Shown piece after piece: positions 31,132 to 40,294 of a stretch of 46,772 nt of DNA (position 1 is its first letter; every line of letters starts with the position of its first letter). The notes under the pieces were generated by a model that worked only from the letters and a program-made list of their open reading frames with translations, was not told where the DNA came from and made no database searches. The position numbers and the translations under genes are program-made. Source of the DNA: Ectocarpus siliculosus (Eukaryota; Sar; Phaeophyceae; Ectocarpales; Ectocarpaceae); the NCBI GenBank assembly GCA_000310025.1, contig FN648515.1, forward strand, positions 131,683-178,454, read 5' to 3'.

Positions 31132-33720
31132 ATGGGCACGTCTAGCGGAACCATCATGGCTTGGAGTTCGGGCGAGGCCGTGCCGATCGCCCAGGACGAC
31201 AACCACGCGGTGATCCTAGAGGCATGCCCTGGGGTCGAAGGCGATTCCTGCATGGTCGATCTTGCGCGGGTGGGTGTTTCCCCGGGCCGCGCCGCCGACA
31301 CGGTCAAGGATGCGGGCCAGGTGATCGCGGCGCTGCTTACGACCATCAACGCGTGCGACGCTGAACCCAAGTCACTGTTACTGGAAGCCTACGCGGCAGC
31401 GGCGACAGGAGCCGGGAGCGGCGCGGAAGGCCACAAGCGCGGCACGCGGGCGATGTTGCAGGCAGCGATGGAATACCTCTTCACGTGTGCGGATGGTGAC
31501 TGCATGTGGGTGGTGGTAGGAAAAGCGTTTTTGTTGCCTACGGCGATCGCGGGAGGGGCCTCCCGTGTGGCCGGAACCGAGGCGGCTTCGGCAGCCGCAG
31601 CCCCGGCCGCAGCTGCCGCGCCGGCTCCGGAGGCACCGGCTCCTGCGCCAGCGATCGCCGCCGCGGGCGTCGGCGATGGGGCAAATAAGCGTTCGCATGC
31701 CGAGTTGGACATGTGGACAGCTTGCTGGAGGAGGCGAGCAAGCACCCGGCGGCGAGCGGCGATGCAGGGGACACCGTCAAGCCTTTCTACGAGTGCGTGA
31801 TCGCCTGCGTTTTAGACATGGAGACGGCCTGTCCGTAGCGGAGTGCGGGTTAGCGTAGCAGCGTGGGGCCGAAGAGGTCAGACGCATGAGCAGATTACGC
31901 GCAAACACTTATTTCCACAGGTTTGCCGCACGCACGACAGCGGATGTAGTCGGACAAATGGAAGTTAGAGGGAATGCACGCCGCACACATGGCAGACATT
32001 TTTGCCGCAAAATACCGGTACACGACAGCGCACAGCCCAAAAGGATCTTTCAGAGGCCGTAGGCCCGTGGGTACGCGGGCGACAGCGTAGCCACACAGAC
32101 ATGTTTGGGACGCGGCGGAGTACGTTGCGATGTAGGACAGGGCCGTTTCGTTCTATTGTTGGGTATTGTACGTTGCTTTTGGATGCAGACCACAGCGCGC
32201 TCGTTGTTAATTTCACATGCATAGAACTACCAAAAAACAAAAGGGGCATGGGCGTCCTTTTCGCCCCACTAGCGGTGGTTTTTGTTTGTATATGTGGGGA
32301 ACCGAGAGTGCGGCTCTGGCGGCGCTAGTCCCTTCGTTCGAAGGCAGCGAGCGCCCGTAATTAGTGAGGTTCCCGAGGCTCTTTGGCACTACATTGCACG
32401 TCGCTTGTTCACTCCATTCAGATTGTTTTCTGCACACGTCTACCGGTACAAATAGAGATGAAGAGTTCGCCCGTACATCATATCGCGCAAAGGAAGAGTT
32501 CGTCCGCGCGGTGGAACAATACATTCACATTGGCATCGGTTTTCAGTTGGTTTGCGATGAGCGCGGGAGCCACCCCGCGGGAAGCGGTGGCGACGTTCGC
32601 GGGAGTTGGGCACGAAGGTAGACACAGGGGGAGCGCACACGATGGCAAGTTGGTACGGAGGCACACGAACGCACCAAGAGACAAAAAAGCACGTCCACGA
32701 ACGCACAAGCACGCACACGCACAGGCCCGCACAAACGTTTGAGCAGCACACGTACCGAGGATCCGAACGGTGGCCCACGTAGGCCACGCGCAGGAAGCTG
32801 AGAAACGCAGCAGTACAATGTACAGGAAGCACGCACGTGTAGCAATGTTGTACGGCTGCGCAGCATGAGGCCAAAAATAAACAAATAAATTGTACACACG
32901 GCACACTTCCGGTCTATTTAATCATGCACGTGCAGCAGGCGGTCGTTGGCCGTCCCTGTGACATTTGTGTTGGTCGCTTGATGCAGTGGGAGACCAAGTT
33001 CACGGGTCTGTTGGAGCTTGTGCCGGACCTCGCTAAGGCCATGTCCGTGGGGCCGGTGGTTTGCGCGGATCTGATCGGCCGGGTCCACAAATAAGTGGTG
33101 GCTTTGGAGAGCTGTACAACATCGACCACTCGGACTTAAAGCCGGAGAGGCCGTTTACGGCGATTCTCCTCGGAATCATCGAGGAGGCGCAGGTCTCGCA
33201 GGACCCGGTGGTCGGCTGTGTCGCTTTGTACGATGAGTTGTCCTTGTCTGCTCAGAAGAAATGACCAAGGTCGACCGTGAGGCGGTCAGGAAGAAGCTTA
33301 AGAGGCGCGCCTCCAAGCAGGCCTCCCGAAGAACCACCCTTCGATGATAGAGGGGAGCATGGCTGGGGTAGGGGGCGGGTACGGAGCCCACTGCATACAC
33401 CCTTTAGCCTTAACACCGGCGTCTAACGCTGCACCGCATTTTTCGCAGGGGCCACCGGCGTTCACGATGCACGCCCCACCCATGTTCGGCGGGCAAGGGC
33501 ACTATAGACCGTCATCATACAGGAGCGGTGGACGCGGACTACGCGGTGAAAGGCAGGGCGGTCGCGGTTGGCGCGGGGGTGGTAGAGGAGTCGGACGCCC
33601 GACGTGCGGGAGGTGCTCCGCGGCCGGAAAGTCGGCCAACCACTCTTATCCCGCCTGCCCTCAGCAGGATAGCTACAAATGCGGCCAAAGCGGCCATATT
33701 CAGCGTTTCTGCCCGAACTA
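31132..33720 (+). pseudogene. Gag-like protein of the YR element, broken
   Basis: ATG 31132 opens an Ala/Asp-rich domain followed by an Ala-Pro-rich linker (residues ~150-185). Near 31711 the coding character jumps to another frame (Val-Asp-Ser-Leu-Leu-Glu-Glu-Ala), running to a TAG at about 31837, which is an indel scar. Coding resumes after a CAG acceptor-like site at about 32980 (Trp-Glu-Thr-Lys-Phe-Thr-Gly), shifts frame again near 33090, and continues to the end of a Gly/Arg-rich (RGG-like) tail at 33720. The 1.1 kb between is an intron or an insertion. The tail holds a zinc-knuckle relative, Ser-Tyr-Lys-Cys-Gly-Gln-Ser-Gly-His-Ile-Gln-Arg-Phe-Cys, in which the first Cys of CX2CX4HX4C is Ser. 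Gag proteins package the element RNA; this one cannot be made intact. Confidence 0.6.
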
Positions 33721-34420
33721 GTTGAAGGTTGTATTGGGGTATCACAAACGAGACAGGTCGTAGGACCGTTGGTGAGCGAATGAGCAGCATTAGTAACAGG
33801 GTGCCCCGCACGTACAGCGGCCGTGTTTCGGTTTGCATCGCACACGGGGTACAGCGACCGGACGTAGTCAAGGGTACTGAAGGAGGAAAACACCTCGGTT
33901 TTTGGGTGAACGTTCGACTAACGGCAAGAAGCAAAGGAAAAAGAGGATACAATGTACAATACATGAACCATGAGCCGCACACGGATTGGCACAGGAACGG
34001 CGGCACGGGCGAAGAGACCAACCACCAACCACCGCACACGGGAAATATTGGCCCGAAGCGTGGTCGGCGTTTTTCGTTCGCATCACATGTACCAGGCCAT
34101 AGGTAAGTATCAACGGGGAGGGGGCCGAAAACGGAAAACGGAGATCGACGTGACGAGGAATAGCGGATTGCGGTTTGAGATGGAGAAGGGGATGGAAGTA
34201 CGAAAGGCGATGAACGGGCATCGTGGTACAAGGCAGTGCACCAGAACTTGCACATTGAGGGAGCCTCAGACGCCTCATCGCTAGGATAGGGATGTCTTAT
34301 CCGATGTCAGGGGGTACCAGGAAGTGGGAAAATACTGCCCTTTTATTCCAGTTTTCACGAGAAGGGATGCGCAGGGACGGACGTGCCTAGTCAGGATTTA
34401 CGTTACATGCCAGGTTCACG
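33721..34420 (+). pseudogene. Possible RT/RNase H remnant
   Basis: Two fragments recall DIRS RT-RNase H. One is Gly-Gly-Lys-His-Leu-Gly-Phe-Trp-Val-Asn at about 33880, like the RT thumb border. The other is Leu-His-Ile-Glu-Gly-Ala-Ser-Asp-Ala-Ser at about 34249-34278, like the first RNase H aspartate block, followed two codons later by an in-frame TAG. The catalytic RT box (YxDD) was not found in any frame. Position between gag and recombinase supports the reading; the assignment is tentative. Confidence 0.4.
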
Positions 34421-34741
34421 AACGCCGTGTTTCGGTTTCTGCTTTCCGCCGACAGCTATGGTGTGAGTGATATTGCAACGAATGGCATAATGCAAGGCGG
34501 GGGAGGTGGTGATAGTACCAGAGCAACAGCAGACGTGGTATCCAATGTTGGCAGACGCGACAGTACAGCGGTTCGGCTGGCGAGACCGGAAGAAGGGTCG
34601 GTGTTTTATCGTATGAACCACCAGAAAGGAAAAGTTAAATTCGCTGTTAAGAAGTGGGTGATGACAGCGGTAGAGATCAGCTTTGCAGATTGAGTAAGAT
34701 GTTGACAAAATGATTTATTTTCATACATCCAGGCCATATGG

Positions 34742-36221
34742 GTGTTTCTCGTGGCAGCGAGGTTTGCACTACGCATCATCGAAAGCTGGTGGTCCAGCGT
34801 ACGGGGGGGTCGCCGACACACGCAAGGAGAAGGCAGAAACCGAGAAGCATTGGTGATGGTGACACCGGCACGGTCGCGAGTGTTATGCCCGTACGCGGAA
34901 TGTCTGGGCGAGGACGACGACTACTACAGGTTTTGTCAATGTTGCGCTGAGTCGTGTGCGACACCAGTTCAGATAAGTCAGAGGGATGCGTTGCACATTG
35001 ACGAGGACGAAATCGGTAAGAGATACAGAGAGTTTACGAAGGAAATGGCGGATACAGCTTTGATGAAGAGTCGATGCGCGACAACGCAGTTATACACGCG
35101 ATTCTTACGATCGAGGAAGACAAGACGAGCGGTGGAGATAGGGGAATCCCCACCGAGAGACGTTGTGGACTATTTGAATTGGTTAGACTCATGCGGGAAG
35201 AGGGGGCGAACTATGGTCCATGCACGGGACGGCACAGCAGTAGGCACGACGAGTCTGGAGGAGTGCTCCACTGAAAAAGGGGCGTGTACGAAAAGGTACG
35301 CAAACGATTCTTTACGAACCAACCATGTCTAGAAGTTAGCCGTAGCTTTGGAGAAGGAGATGGGTTGCACTCATGACTTGAATAGCCAGAGACGGACAGG
35401 AAATCGGGTAAGAAGTGAGCTGGTAACACAATACATGCGGTTGACGACGAGACAGCAGAAGAAGGCAGGCGTGCTGGTTAAGCAGGCGCCGGCATTCCTG
35501 CGCAGTCATTTATATCAGATGGTAGTGCCGATGAGAATCGAGATCGATTATACCACGTCGAAGGTGAAGAAAGTAACTTTGGGGGTGTGGCGTTTTTATG
35601 GTGGCGTTCAATACTACCAAACGGGGTGATGAGCTTGCCAAATAAGAGCGGTTTGCTATTCAATTTTTAGCGGGGAAAGACGCAAAGGGACTGAGCACAC
35701 CACGTGGTATCGGTACAGTACGACGTCGCATGTTTGCGGTTGTGTCCAGTAAGAGCGGTAGAGCGAAACGTGGAGGTCGCCAAGTCCATGGGTTGGGATA
35801 AGACCTCAGGGTATTTGTTCTCGGCCATATCGGAGGAGAAGAGGAAGGGACATCCGGAAGAGAGACGAAGCCGGTCACGGCTAGCTACATGACCGCGGCA
35901 TTGAAAGGATATGCTAAGCAGATGAGGCTCGAGCGGGAATTTCCAATGCTTAAGTTTAGGGCAGGGGGTGCCATTTCGAGGGCTTTGGCAGGAGAGTCCA
36001 TGTCCGCTATAATGCAACGCGGTTACTGGAAGAACCCGAAGACGGCGTGGCGGTACATGAGACTCATGGAAGTGGTAGCGCCTGGATCGGGAGCCGAAGG
36101 AATGATTGAGGGAGTTACGGAGGAGCAGTATAGACAACTGAACGAGTTTCCGTTGAGCGAGCAGAGCCGTTCGTTGGCGGCGTTTGGAAACAAGCCTCTG
36201 TTGCAAAAAAAAAGAAAGTGA
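34742..36221 (+). pseudogene. Tyrosine recombinase (DIRS/Crypton type), broken
   Basis: The N-terminal part (to 35332) has an Asp-Tyr-Leu-Asn-Trp-Leu motif and Arg-Tyr-Ala-Asn-Asp-Ser-Leu-Arg. An in-frame TAG at 35330-35332 separates it from Lys-Leu-Ala-Val-Ala-Leu-Glu-Lys, which continues in the same frame to TGA-TGA near 35627. Coding resumes with Leu-Cys-Pro-Val-Arg-Ala-Val-Glu (about 35737) and Ser-Gly-Tyr-Leu-Phe, then shifts frame near 35890. The C-terminal catalytic segment has Phe-Arg-Ala-Gly-Gly-Ala, Arg-Gly-Tyr-Trp-Lys and Trp-Arg-Tyr-Met-Arg, whose Tyr (36054-36056) aligns with the nucleophile. The His of the usual His-X-X-Arg appears to be Leu. The protein ends with a Lys-rich tail at 36221. 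Family function: site-specific integration of the circular cDNA. Confidence 0.75.
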
Positions 36222-36279
36222 AAATAGTATGGGACAATATCCTTCAAATCGAGATTGGAAAGAAAAGGGGGTTTTGGAG

Positions 36280-36364
36280 GGTGTCTTCACCAGCCGCGGG
36301 AGGTGAGGACACTGTCTCATCCTACACAATATTGGAAGAATAAACAGTCACGAAGATACTGATG
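36280..36364 (+). repeat. Split direct repeat B1
   Basis: Runs from GTGTCTTCACCAGC to GAAGATACTGATG. It matches B2 (36649-36735); shared blocks are GTGAGGACAC, GTCTCATCC and AATAAACAGTCACGAAGATA. Confidence 0.9.
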
Positions 36365-36367
36365 TAA

Positions 36368-36522
36368 TATGAGGAACGGGTCTGGGAATGTCCTGAACAA
36401 TTTCCAGAACTGTGCACAAACAAACGAACAGATATCAGAGAAAGCAATTTTACCATCACTTCTTTTGTGCGACCGGGTGTCGACACGGAAAACAGGAGGC
36501 AAGAGGGAGAAAAGTTGAAGCA
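36368..36522 (+). repeat. Split direct repeat A2
   Basis: Second copy of A1, placed directly after B1, as expected for a circular-junction-derived internal repeat in Ngaro/PAT-type elements. Confidence 0.9.
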
Positions 36523-36648
36523 CCGCCCACCCTCCTTACAAAAGTTTATTCTTCAAGTAACGTTGCTTAAAGTAGCGTCGATGAGTGGGGTTGTCGAAAT
36601 GAGGAACTCAACCTAAGATACACACATAGACGATCATTTTTCACGACG

Positions 36649-36735
36649 GGTGTCATCACCAGCGCAGCGGGGGGTGAGGACACCGTCTCATCCCACACTG
36701 TATGGGAAGAATAAACAGTCACGAAGATACTGATG
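36649..36735 (+). repeat. Split direct repeat B2
   Basis: Second copy of B1 and the right end of the element. Between A2 and B2 lie ~125 bp with no counterpart elsewhere in the window. Confidence 0.85.
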
Positions 36736-36792
36736 AATTGGCGCTTACGTACGTCTGTTTTGTTTTGTTCTACGCGCAGCACTGCAAAAAGC

Positions 36793-37030
36793 TCTTCGTC
36801 GGGGAGGGTTTTTCTGAGGCTTCCTGCCTGTTTCAAAAAGCGACTCTGTAGAGGAAGCTACACAGCCGATTACTCGTCACCCACAATCAATCGCAAGCAT
36901 ACAGAGCACCAGGAATCAGTAGAGACAGGTCGCGCGCCGACCTTCACCGGGGTTGCTGGTTGTGTCTCAGGCTTAGGCTTAAGCTGTTTGCGGCGGACGC
37001 CCACGTCAGATGAAGCTCATGGCAGAGAAG
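36793..37030 (+). repeat. Dispersed copy of the 26.7-27.4 kb repeat family
   Basis: Starts GTCGGGGAGGGTTTTTCTGA and matches 27025-27235 through TTTCAAA, AGAGACAGG, GCGCGCCGACCTT, GGGGTTGCTGGTTG and GCGGACGCCCACGTCAGAT. It lies just outside the right end of the YR element. Confidence 0.85.
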
Positions 37031-37267
37031 GCTCACCTTGGCAGTTCGCAGATGCGCGGTTGTTTTTGGGGTGTAGCTGGACCCTGTCGGCTCTTGTCGC
37101 TTCACCGCTTCCGCCCTCTTCGTGTAGCTCCTCTGTCGCGGTGGGCTTCACCTCGGTATAGCTTCACCTTCTGAGCCCTTTGCACGGTTTTGCTCTGAAG
37201 GGAGAGCCGTGTATCGGTGAAGTGGTAACCCTAATTATTTTTAGGCTCGTTAACAAACGGCGGATTC

Positions 37268-37565
37268 GTCGCCACGGTGGTCGAGTTGGTATCCTCGGAA
37301 CCTTCTAGAGGTCAGGTCAGGGGTTCGAATCCCGCCGCAAGCGAGCTATTCCTGCAAAGTGAGTTTTTCTCTCGCTTCCGCTCCTGGCCTAGTGGACAGC
37401 GCTAGTTCGTGTGTACACGGAGGAAAGAAAGTGCTGAACTCTTCTCGCATTAAAAATCGAAGGCAAAGTATCGCAGGATGGGAGGGGTTTTTCAGTGTGA
37501 CCACGTGTTGGAGTAAACGGCACTAGTGCTGTGAGCGCTGATTTGAAGTGAAGACAAAAAAAAAA
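37268..37565 (+). mobile_element. tRNA-headed SINE, forward copy
   Basis: The head holds a polymerase III A-box-like TGGTCGAGTTGG and a perfect B box, GGTTCGAATCC, 32 bp further on, as in a tRNA. Next comes a ~200 bp unrelated body with GTTGGAGTAAACGGCACTAG and an A-rich tail ending near 37565. A second copy lies inverted at 37958-38219. This copy has ~50 bp (around CAGCGCTAGTTCG) missing from the other. The anticodon-loop position reads TTCTAGA, with a poor anticodon stem, so it is a tRNA relic rather than a working tRNA. Confidence 0.75.
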
Positions 37566-37679
37566 CACCTGATTTCCTTTCCCAAAAAACTTCACTTTTC
37601 AGGATGGGCAAAGATCCATCTTCTTATACACCCAAATTCTTCAGATTTTTGGGTCGACAAAATCCGGGATCAGCTTTTC

Positions 37680-39279
37680 GGGTTGCCCCCACCCAATGCA
37701 ATGCGGGCCTGGGTGTGGGTGCGCATGGACGACGAAGAACTATCGGACCGGTTCTTCGTGACACAGGGCGTGCGACAAGGGTGTGTGCTATCCCCACTGC
37801 TGTTCAACATCTTCTACGCCGAGATTCTCGAGGTCGTTGTCATCCGATTCAGCGAGGATGATGTTGTTCTGCGGAGCCTGGTGTGCTTGGAGGAGGGGAA
37901 GACGGAAGCGGGGGGGGCAGAGGAGACACCCCTTGACCGAGGACGGAGGGCACAAAGTTTTTTTTTTTTTTTTGTCTTCACTCCAAATCAGCGCTCACAG
38001 CACTAGTGCCGTTTACTCCAACCCATGGTCACACAGAAGGGCCCTTCTCTACCCTCCCCTCGTGGGGTACGTTGCCTTCGATTTTTAATGCGAGATAGGC
38101 CAGGAGCGGACGCGAGAGAAAAACTCACTTTGCATGAAAAGCTCGCTTACGCCGGGATTCGAACCCCTTCCCTGACCTCTAGAAGGTTTCGAGGATACCA
38201 ACTAGACTGCCGGGGCGACCGGCTTGCTATATGCCGATGATACCGGCGTCGTATCGAGGTCTGCAGAAGGACTGGCGAGAATGATGACCATCATCGTTGA
38301 GGTGTTCGGGGGGTTCGGGCTGACGGTATCGGAGAAGAAGACGGAGCCACTCCTGATGCTTGCGAAGGACAAGCCGACTACAACACCACAGCCCCCCCCA
38401 CCTCCACCGCTGACTATCGAAGCCGCGGGACAGAAATACGCCCAGACGACCGAGTTCCGGTACCTTGGTGGCCTCGTTAACGAACATGGCGACCTCACCC
38501 GGGAGATCAAGTACAGGAGCAGAGGAGCGTGGGCGTGCCTCAGGCGATATGGCCGGGAGCTCTTCGACAGACCGAAAGCGCCATTCCGACTCAAGATCCG
38601 CCTGCTCCAGGCGGAGGCGATGGAAGCACTGCTGTACGGCTGCATGACATGGTCACCACTCAGCGGCCACTACCAGACGCTGCGGGCGATTCGCCACCGA
38701 CTGTTCTTTCGAGTTATCGGGTACAAGCGCAAGAAAGACACCTACCGGCAGCTTTCTTTCGCCCATACGCTGAAGAAGGTCGGGTGCCAGAGCGTTGAAG
38801 CCACGATCCGACAACGACGCCTACTGCTTGCGGGAGCATTGGCAAGGCAGCCGGACGGGCGACTCCCGAAACGACTGATGCTCGGCGAACTGACGGGGGG
38901 GGAGAAGCGACGTAGGGGGGGACAGGAACAGAACTGGCCAAACTGTGTGCTCGATGACCTCAAGGTATTCGGGGCGGACCACGGATTTACGAAAACCGAT
39001 CCATATTGTCTCGGAATCCCGGTACCGAAAGACACGGCGCCGAAGTGAAAGTGGACGGAAGCCGCGAAGGTGGAGGGGGGAGTACCCTGGCATGCGGCGG
39101 TGCTGCAGGGAGCTAGGAGGTTCACGATCTCCTGGCACAAGAAGGAAGAAGAGGCCAGCCGACAACGAGCGCTCAAACGAAACCGCAAGCCAACAACCAA
39201 TGGGGCGGGAGGGGGGCAGGAGACGGACGAGACGGCAAGGGAAGAAAGGAAACGAGAAGAGACGGACCGAGTGGCGTGA
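37680..39279 (+). pseudogene. LINE (non-LTR) reverse transcriptase fragment, interrupted by a SINE
   Basis: The 5' part (to ~37957) contains Gly-Val-Arg-Gln-Gly-Cys-Val-Leu-Ser-Pro, the RT block before the catalytic loop. After the SINE, the frame resumes at 38224 with Leu-Tyr-Ala-Asp-Asp-Thr-Gly, the YADD catalytic box, then Gly-Leu-Thr-Val-Ser-Glu-Lys-Lys-Thr-Glu, then a thumb and C-terminal region. An in-frame TGA at 39046-39048 precedes ~75 further codons in the same frame, ending at 39279. The N-terminus (endonuclease and start of RT) is absent, as in a 5'-truncated insertion. Target-primed reverse transcription is the family activity; this copy is dead. Confidence 0.85.
37958..38219 (-). 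mobile_element. tRNA-headed SINE, reverse copy inside the LINE RT
   Basis: Reverse-complement copy of 37268-37565. A 16-T run at its left is the A tail, and GGTTCGAATCC (as GGATTCGAACC) is near the right end. It splits the LINE RT between the acidic stretch and the YADD box, so it inserted after the LINE. Clear target-site duplications were not seen. Confidence 0.8.
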
Positions 39280-39615
39280 TACGTGCCGGATTGAATTTCT
39301 TCTTTCTTTTAGCCGATCCCCCCCCGCCAACGCTGCACCATTGCACCAACCCCCCACTAGTGATGACGTACCAGTACCATGTATCGCTGGTTGGTGCCCA
39401 TGTTGGCGTGTTTGCTTGTTCGTTAGTGGTCTCTCCACCGTGTGCATTTTTCTGTGTGTTATTTCTTCTTATTTTCGGCCTGGTCCCTTTTGGCCCTCGC
39501 TCTTTTTCGTTTTTTTCTCTTTCCTTCCAGTTTCCTTTTGTTTTATTTTCTTATTTTTTTTCTCTTTTTCTCTTTTTTCTCAATCTCCTACACTATTTGA
39601 CAAATGTATTCAGCT
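39280..39615. other. T/C-rich 3' flank of the LINE, no gene
   Basis: Strong pyrimidine bias, mainly TTTTTCTC runs at 39500-39580. Open frames here are compositional. Confidence 0.5.
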
Positions 39616-40049
39616 TCCATAGAAGTGAAATTTAGCTTCCGTGGCAGCTGAATCTACTTCCATGGAAGCTACTCCCTACTTCCATGAAAGAAAGTGATAC
39701 GTTTAGCGACACTTCCATCGCAGTCAGAATTGAAAAAGGTGAATGTACCACTTCCATGGAAGCCGAATCTCCATGGAAAACCGATTGGACTCCCCTGGAA
39801 GTGGAGTAGCTTCCATGGAAGTTAAACTTAGACTTCCATGGAAGCTACTCAAAAGAGGGCAATGGCAGTCTCTATGGAACTAAGATCACGGATTTCCATG
39901 GAAGCTCTTTCGAATGAAATGAGGTAGCTTCCATGGAAGTCTGCAATGGTTTACATCGGTTCCATGAAAGTCGTCGACGAACACTTCCATGGAAGTTATC
40001 GACCGAGCTTCCATGGAAGTATAGTGCGTCCATCCAACTTCCATGGAAG
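39616..40049 (+). repeat. Dense field of ACTTCCATGGAAGT palindromes
   Basis: The 12-bp palindrome CTTCCATGGAAG is perfect at 39657, 39751, 39810, 39833, 39928, 39984, 40008 and 40038, one base off at 39893, with about seven more degenerate versions between. Spacing is irregular (~23-95 bp) and spacer sequences are unrelated. The last copy ends one base before the TA flanking the pogo-like transposon. Confidence 0.95.
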
Positions 40050-40051
40050 TA

Positions 40052-40076
40052 CCGTAGGTTGCATAAGATATCACAC
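40052..40076 (+). repeat. Left terminal inverted repeat
   Basis: Matches the reverse complement of 44361-44385 with one mismatch (T versus C before CACAC). Confidence 0.9.
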
Positions 40077-40294
40077 TTTCATTAGATACCACACACCCTC
40101 AGAAAACGTACACAATACCACACCCGTGTGCTATTTTTTTCAGCCCCCCAAAAAACGTCATTTTATCACACGGTGACATAAGATACCACACCCCCTGAAG
40201 TTGGGCCGCATTAAATCGACGGAGCCCCTGCTTATCACACGGTGTGACAACGTGAGGACAGAGATCACGACCACACCACCTGCTCGCAAGAGCC

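Larger units (their letters stand above)
30833..36735 (+). mobile_element. Decayed DIRS-order (Ngaro/PAT-like) tyrosine-recombinase retrotransposon
   Basis: The element is bounded by split direct repeats in the order A1 (30833-30986), internal genes, B1 (36280-36364), A2 (36368-36522), B2 (36649-36735). B1 and A2 are contiguous except for three bases. This is the arrangement known for Ngaro and PAT-like DIRS-order elements, which integrate with a tyrosine recombinase and lack LTRs and an integrase. Internally, in sense order, are a gag-like gene with a zinc-knuckle end, a remnant with RT/RNase H-like words, and a tyrosine recombinase ending about 60 bp before B1. Only ~1 kb separates gag from the recombinase, too little for a full RT-RH. 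All genes have stops or frameshifts, so this copy is inactive. Confidence 0.75.

Noticed and set aside
37268-37345. Functional tRNA gene
   Set aside because: The anticodon stem is poor, the sequence continues into a SINE body with an A tail, and a second identical-structure copy sits in a LINE.
4486-39048. Reassigned UAG codon in this genome
   Set aside because: In-frame TGA codons also interrupt the YR, LINE and Harbinger remnants, and apparently intact exons end normally at TGA or TAG. Ordinary decay explains the stops.
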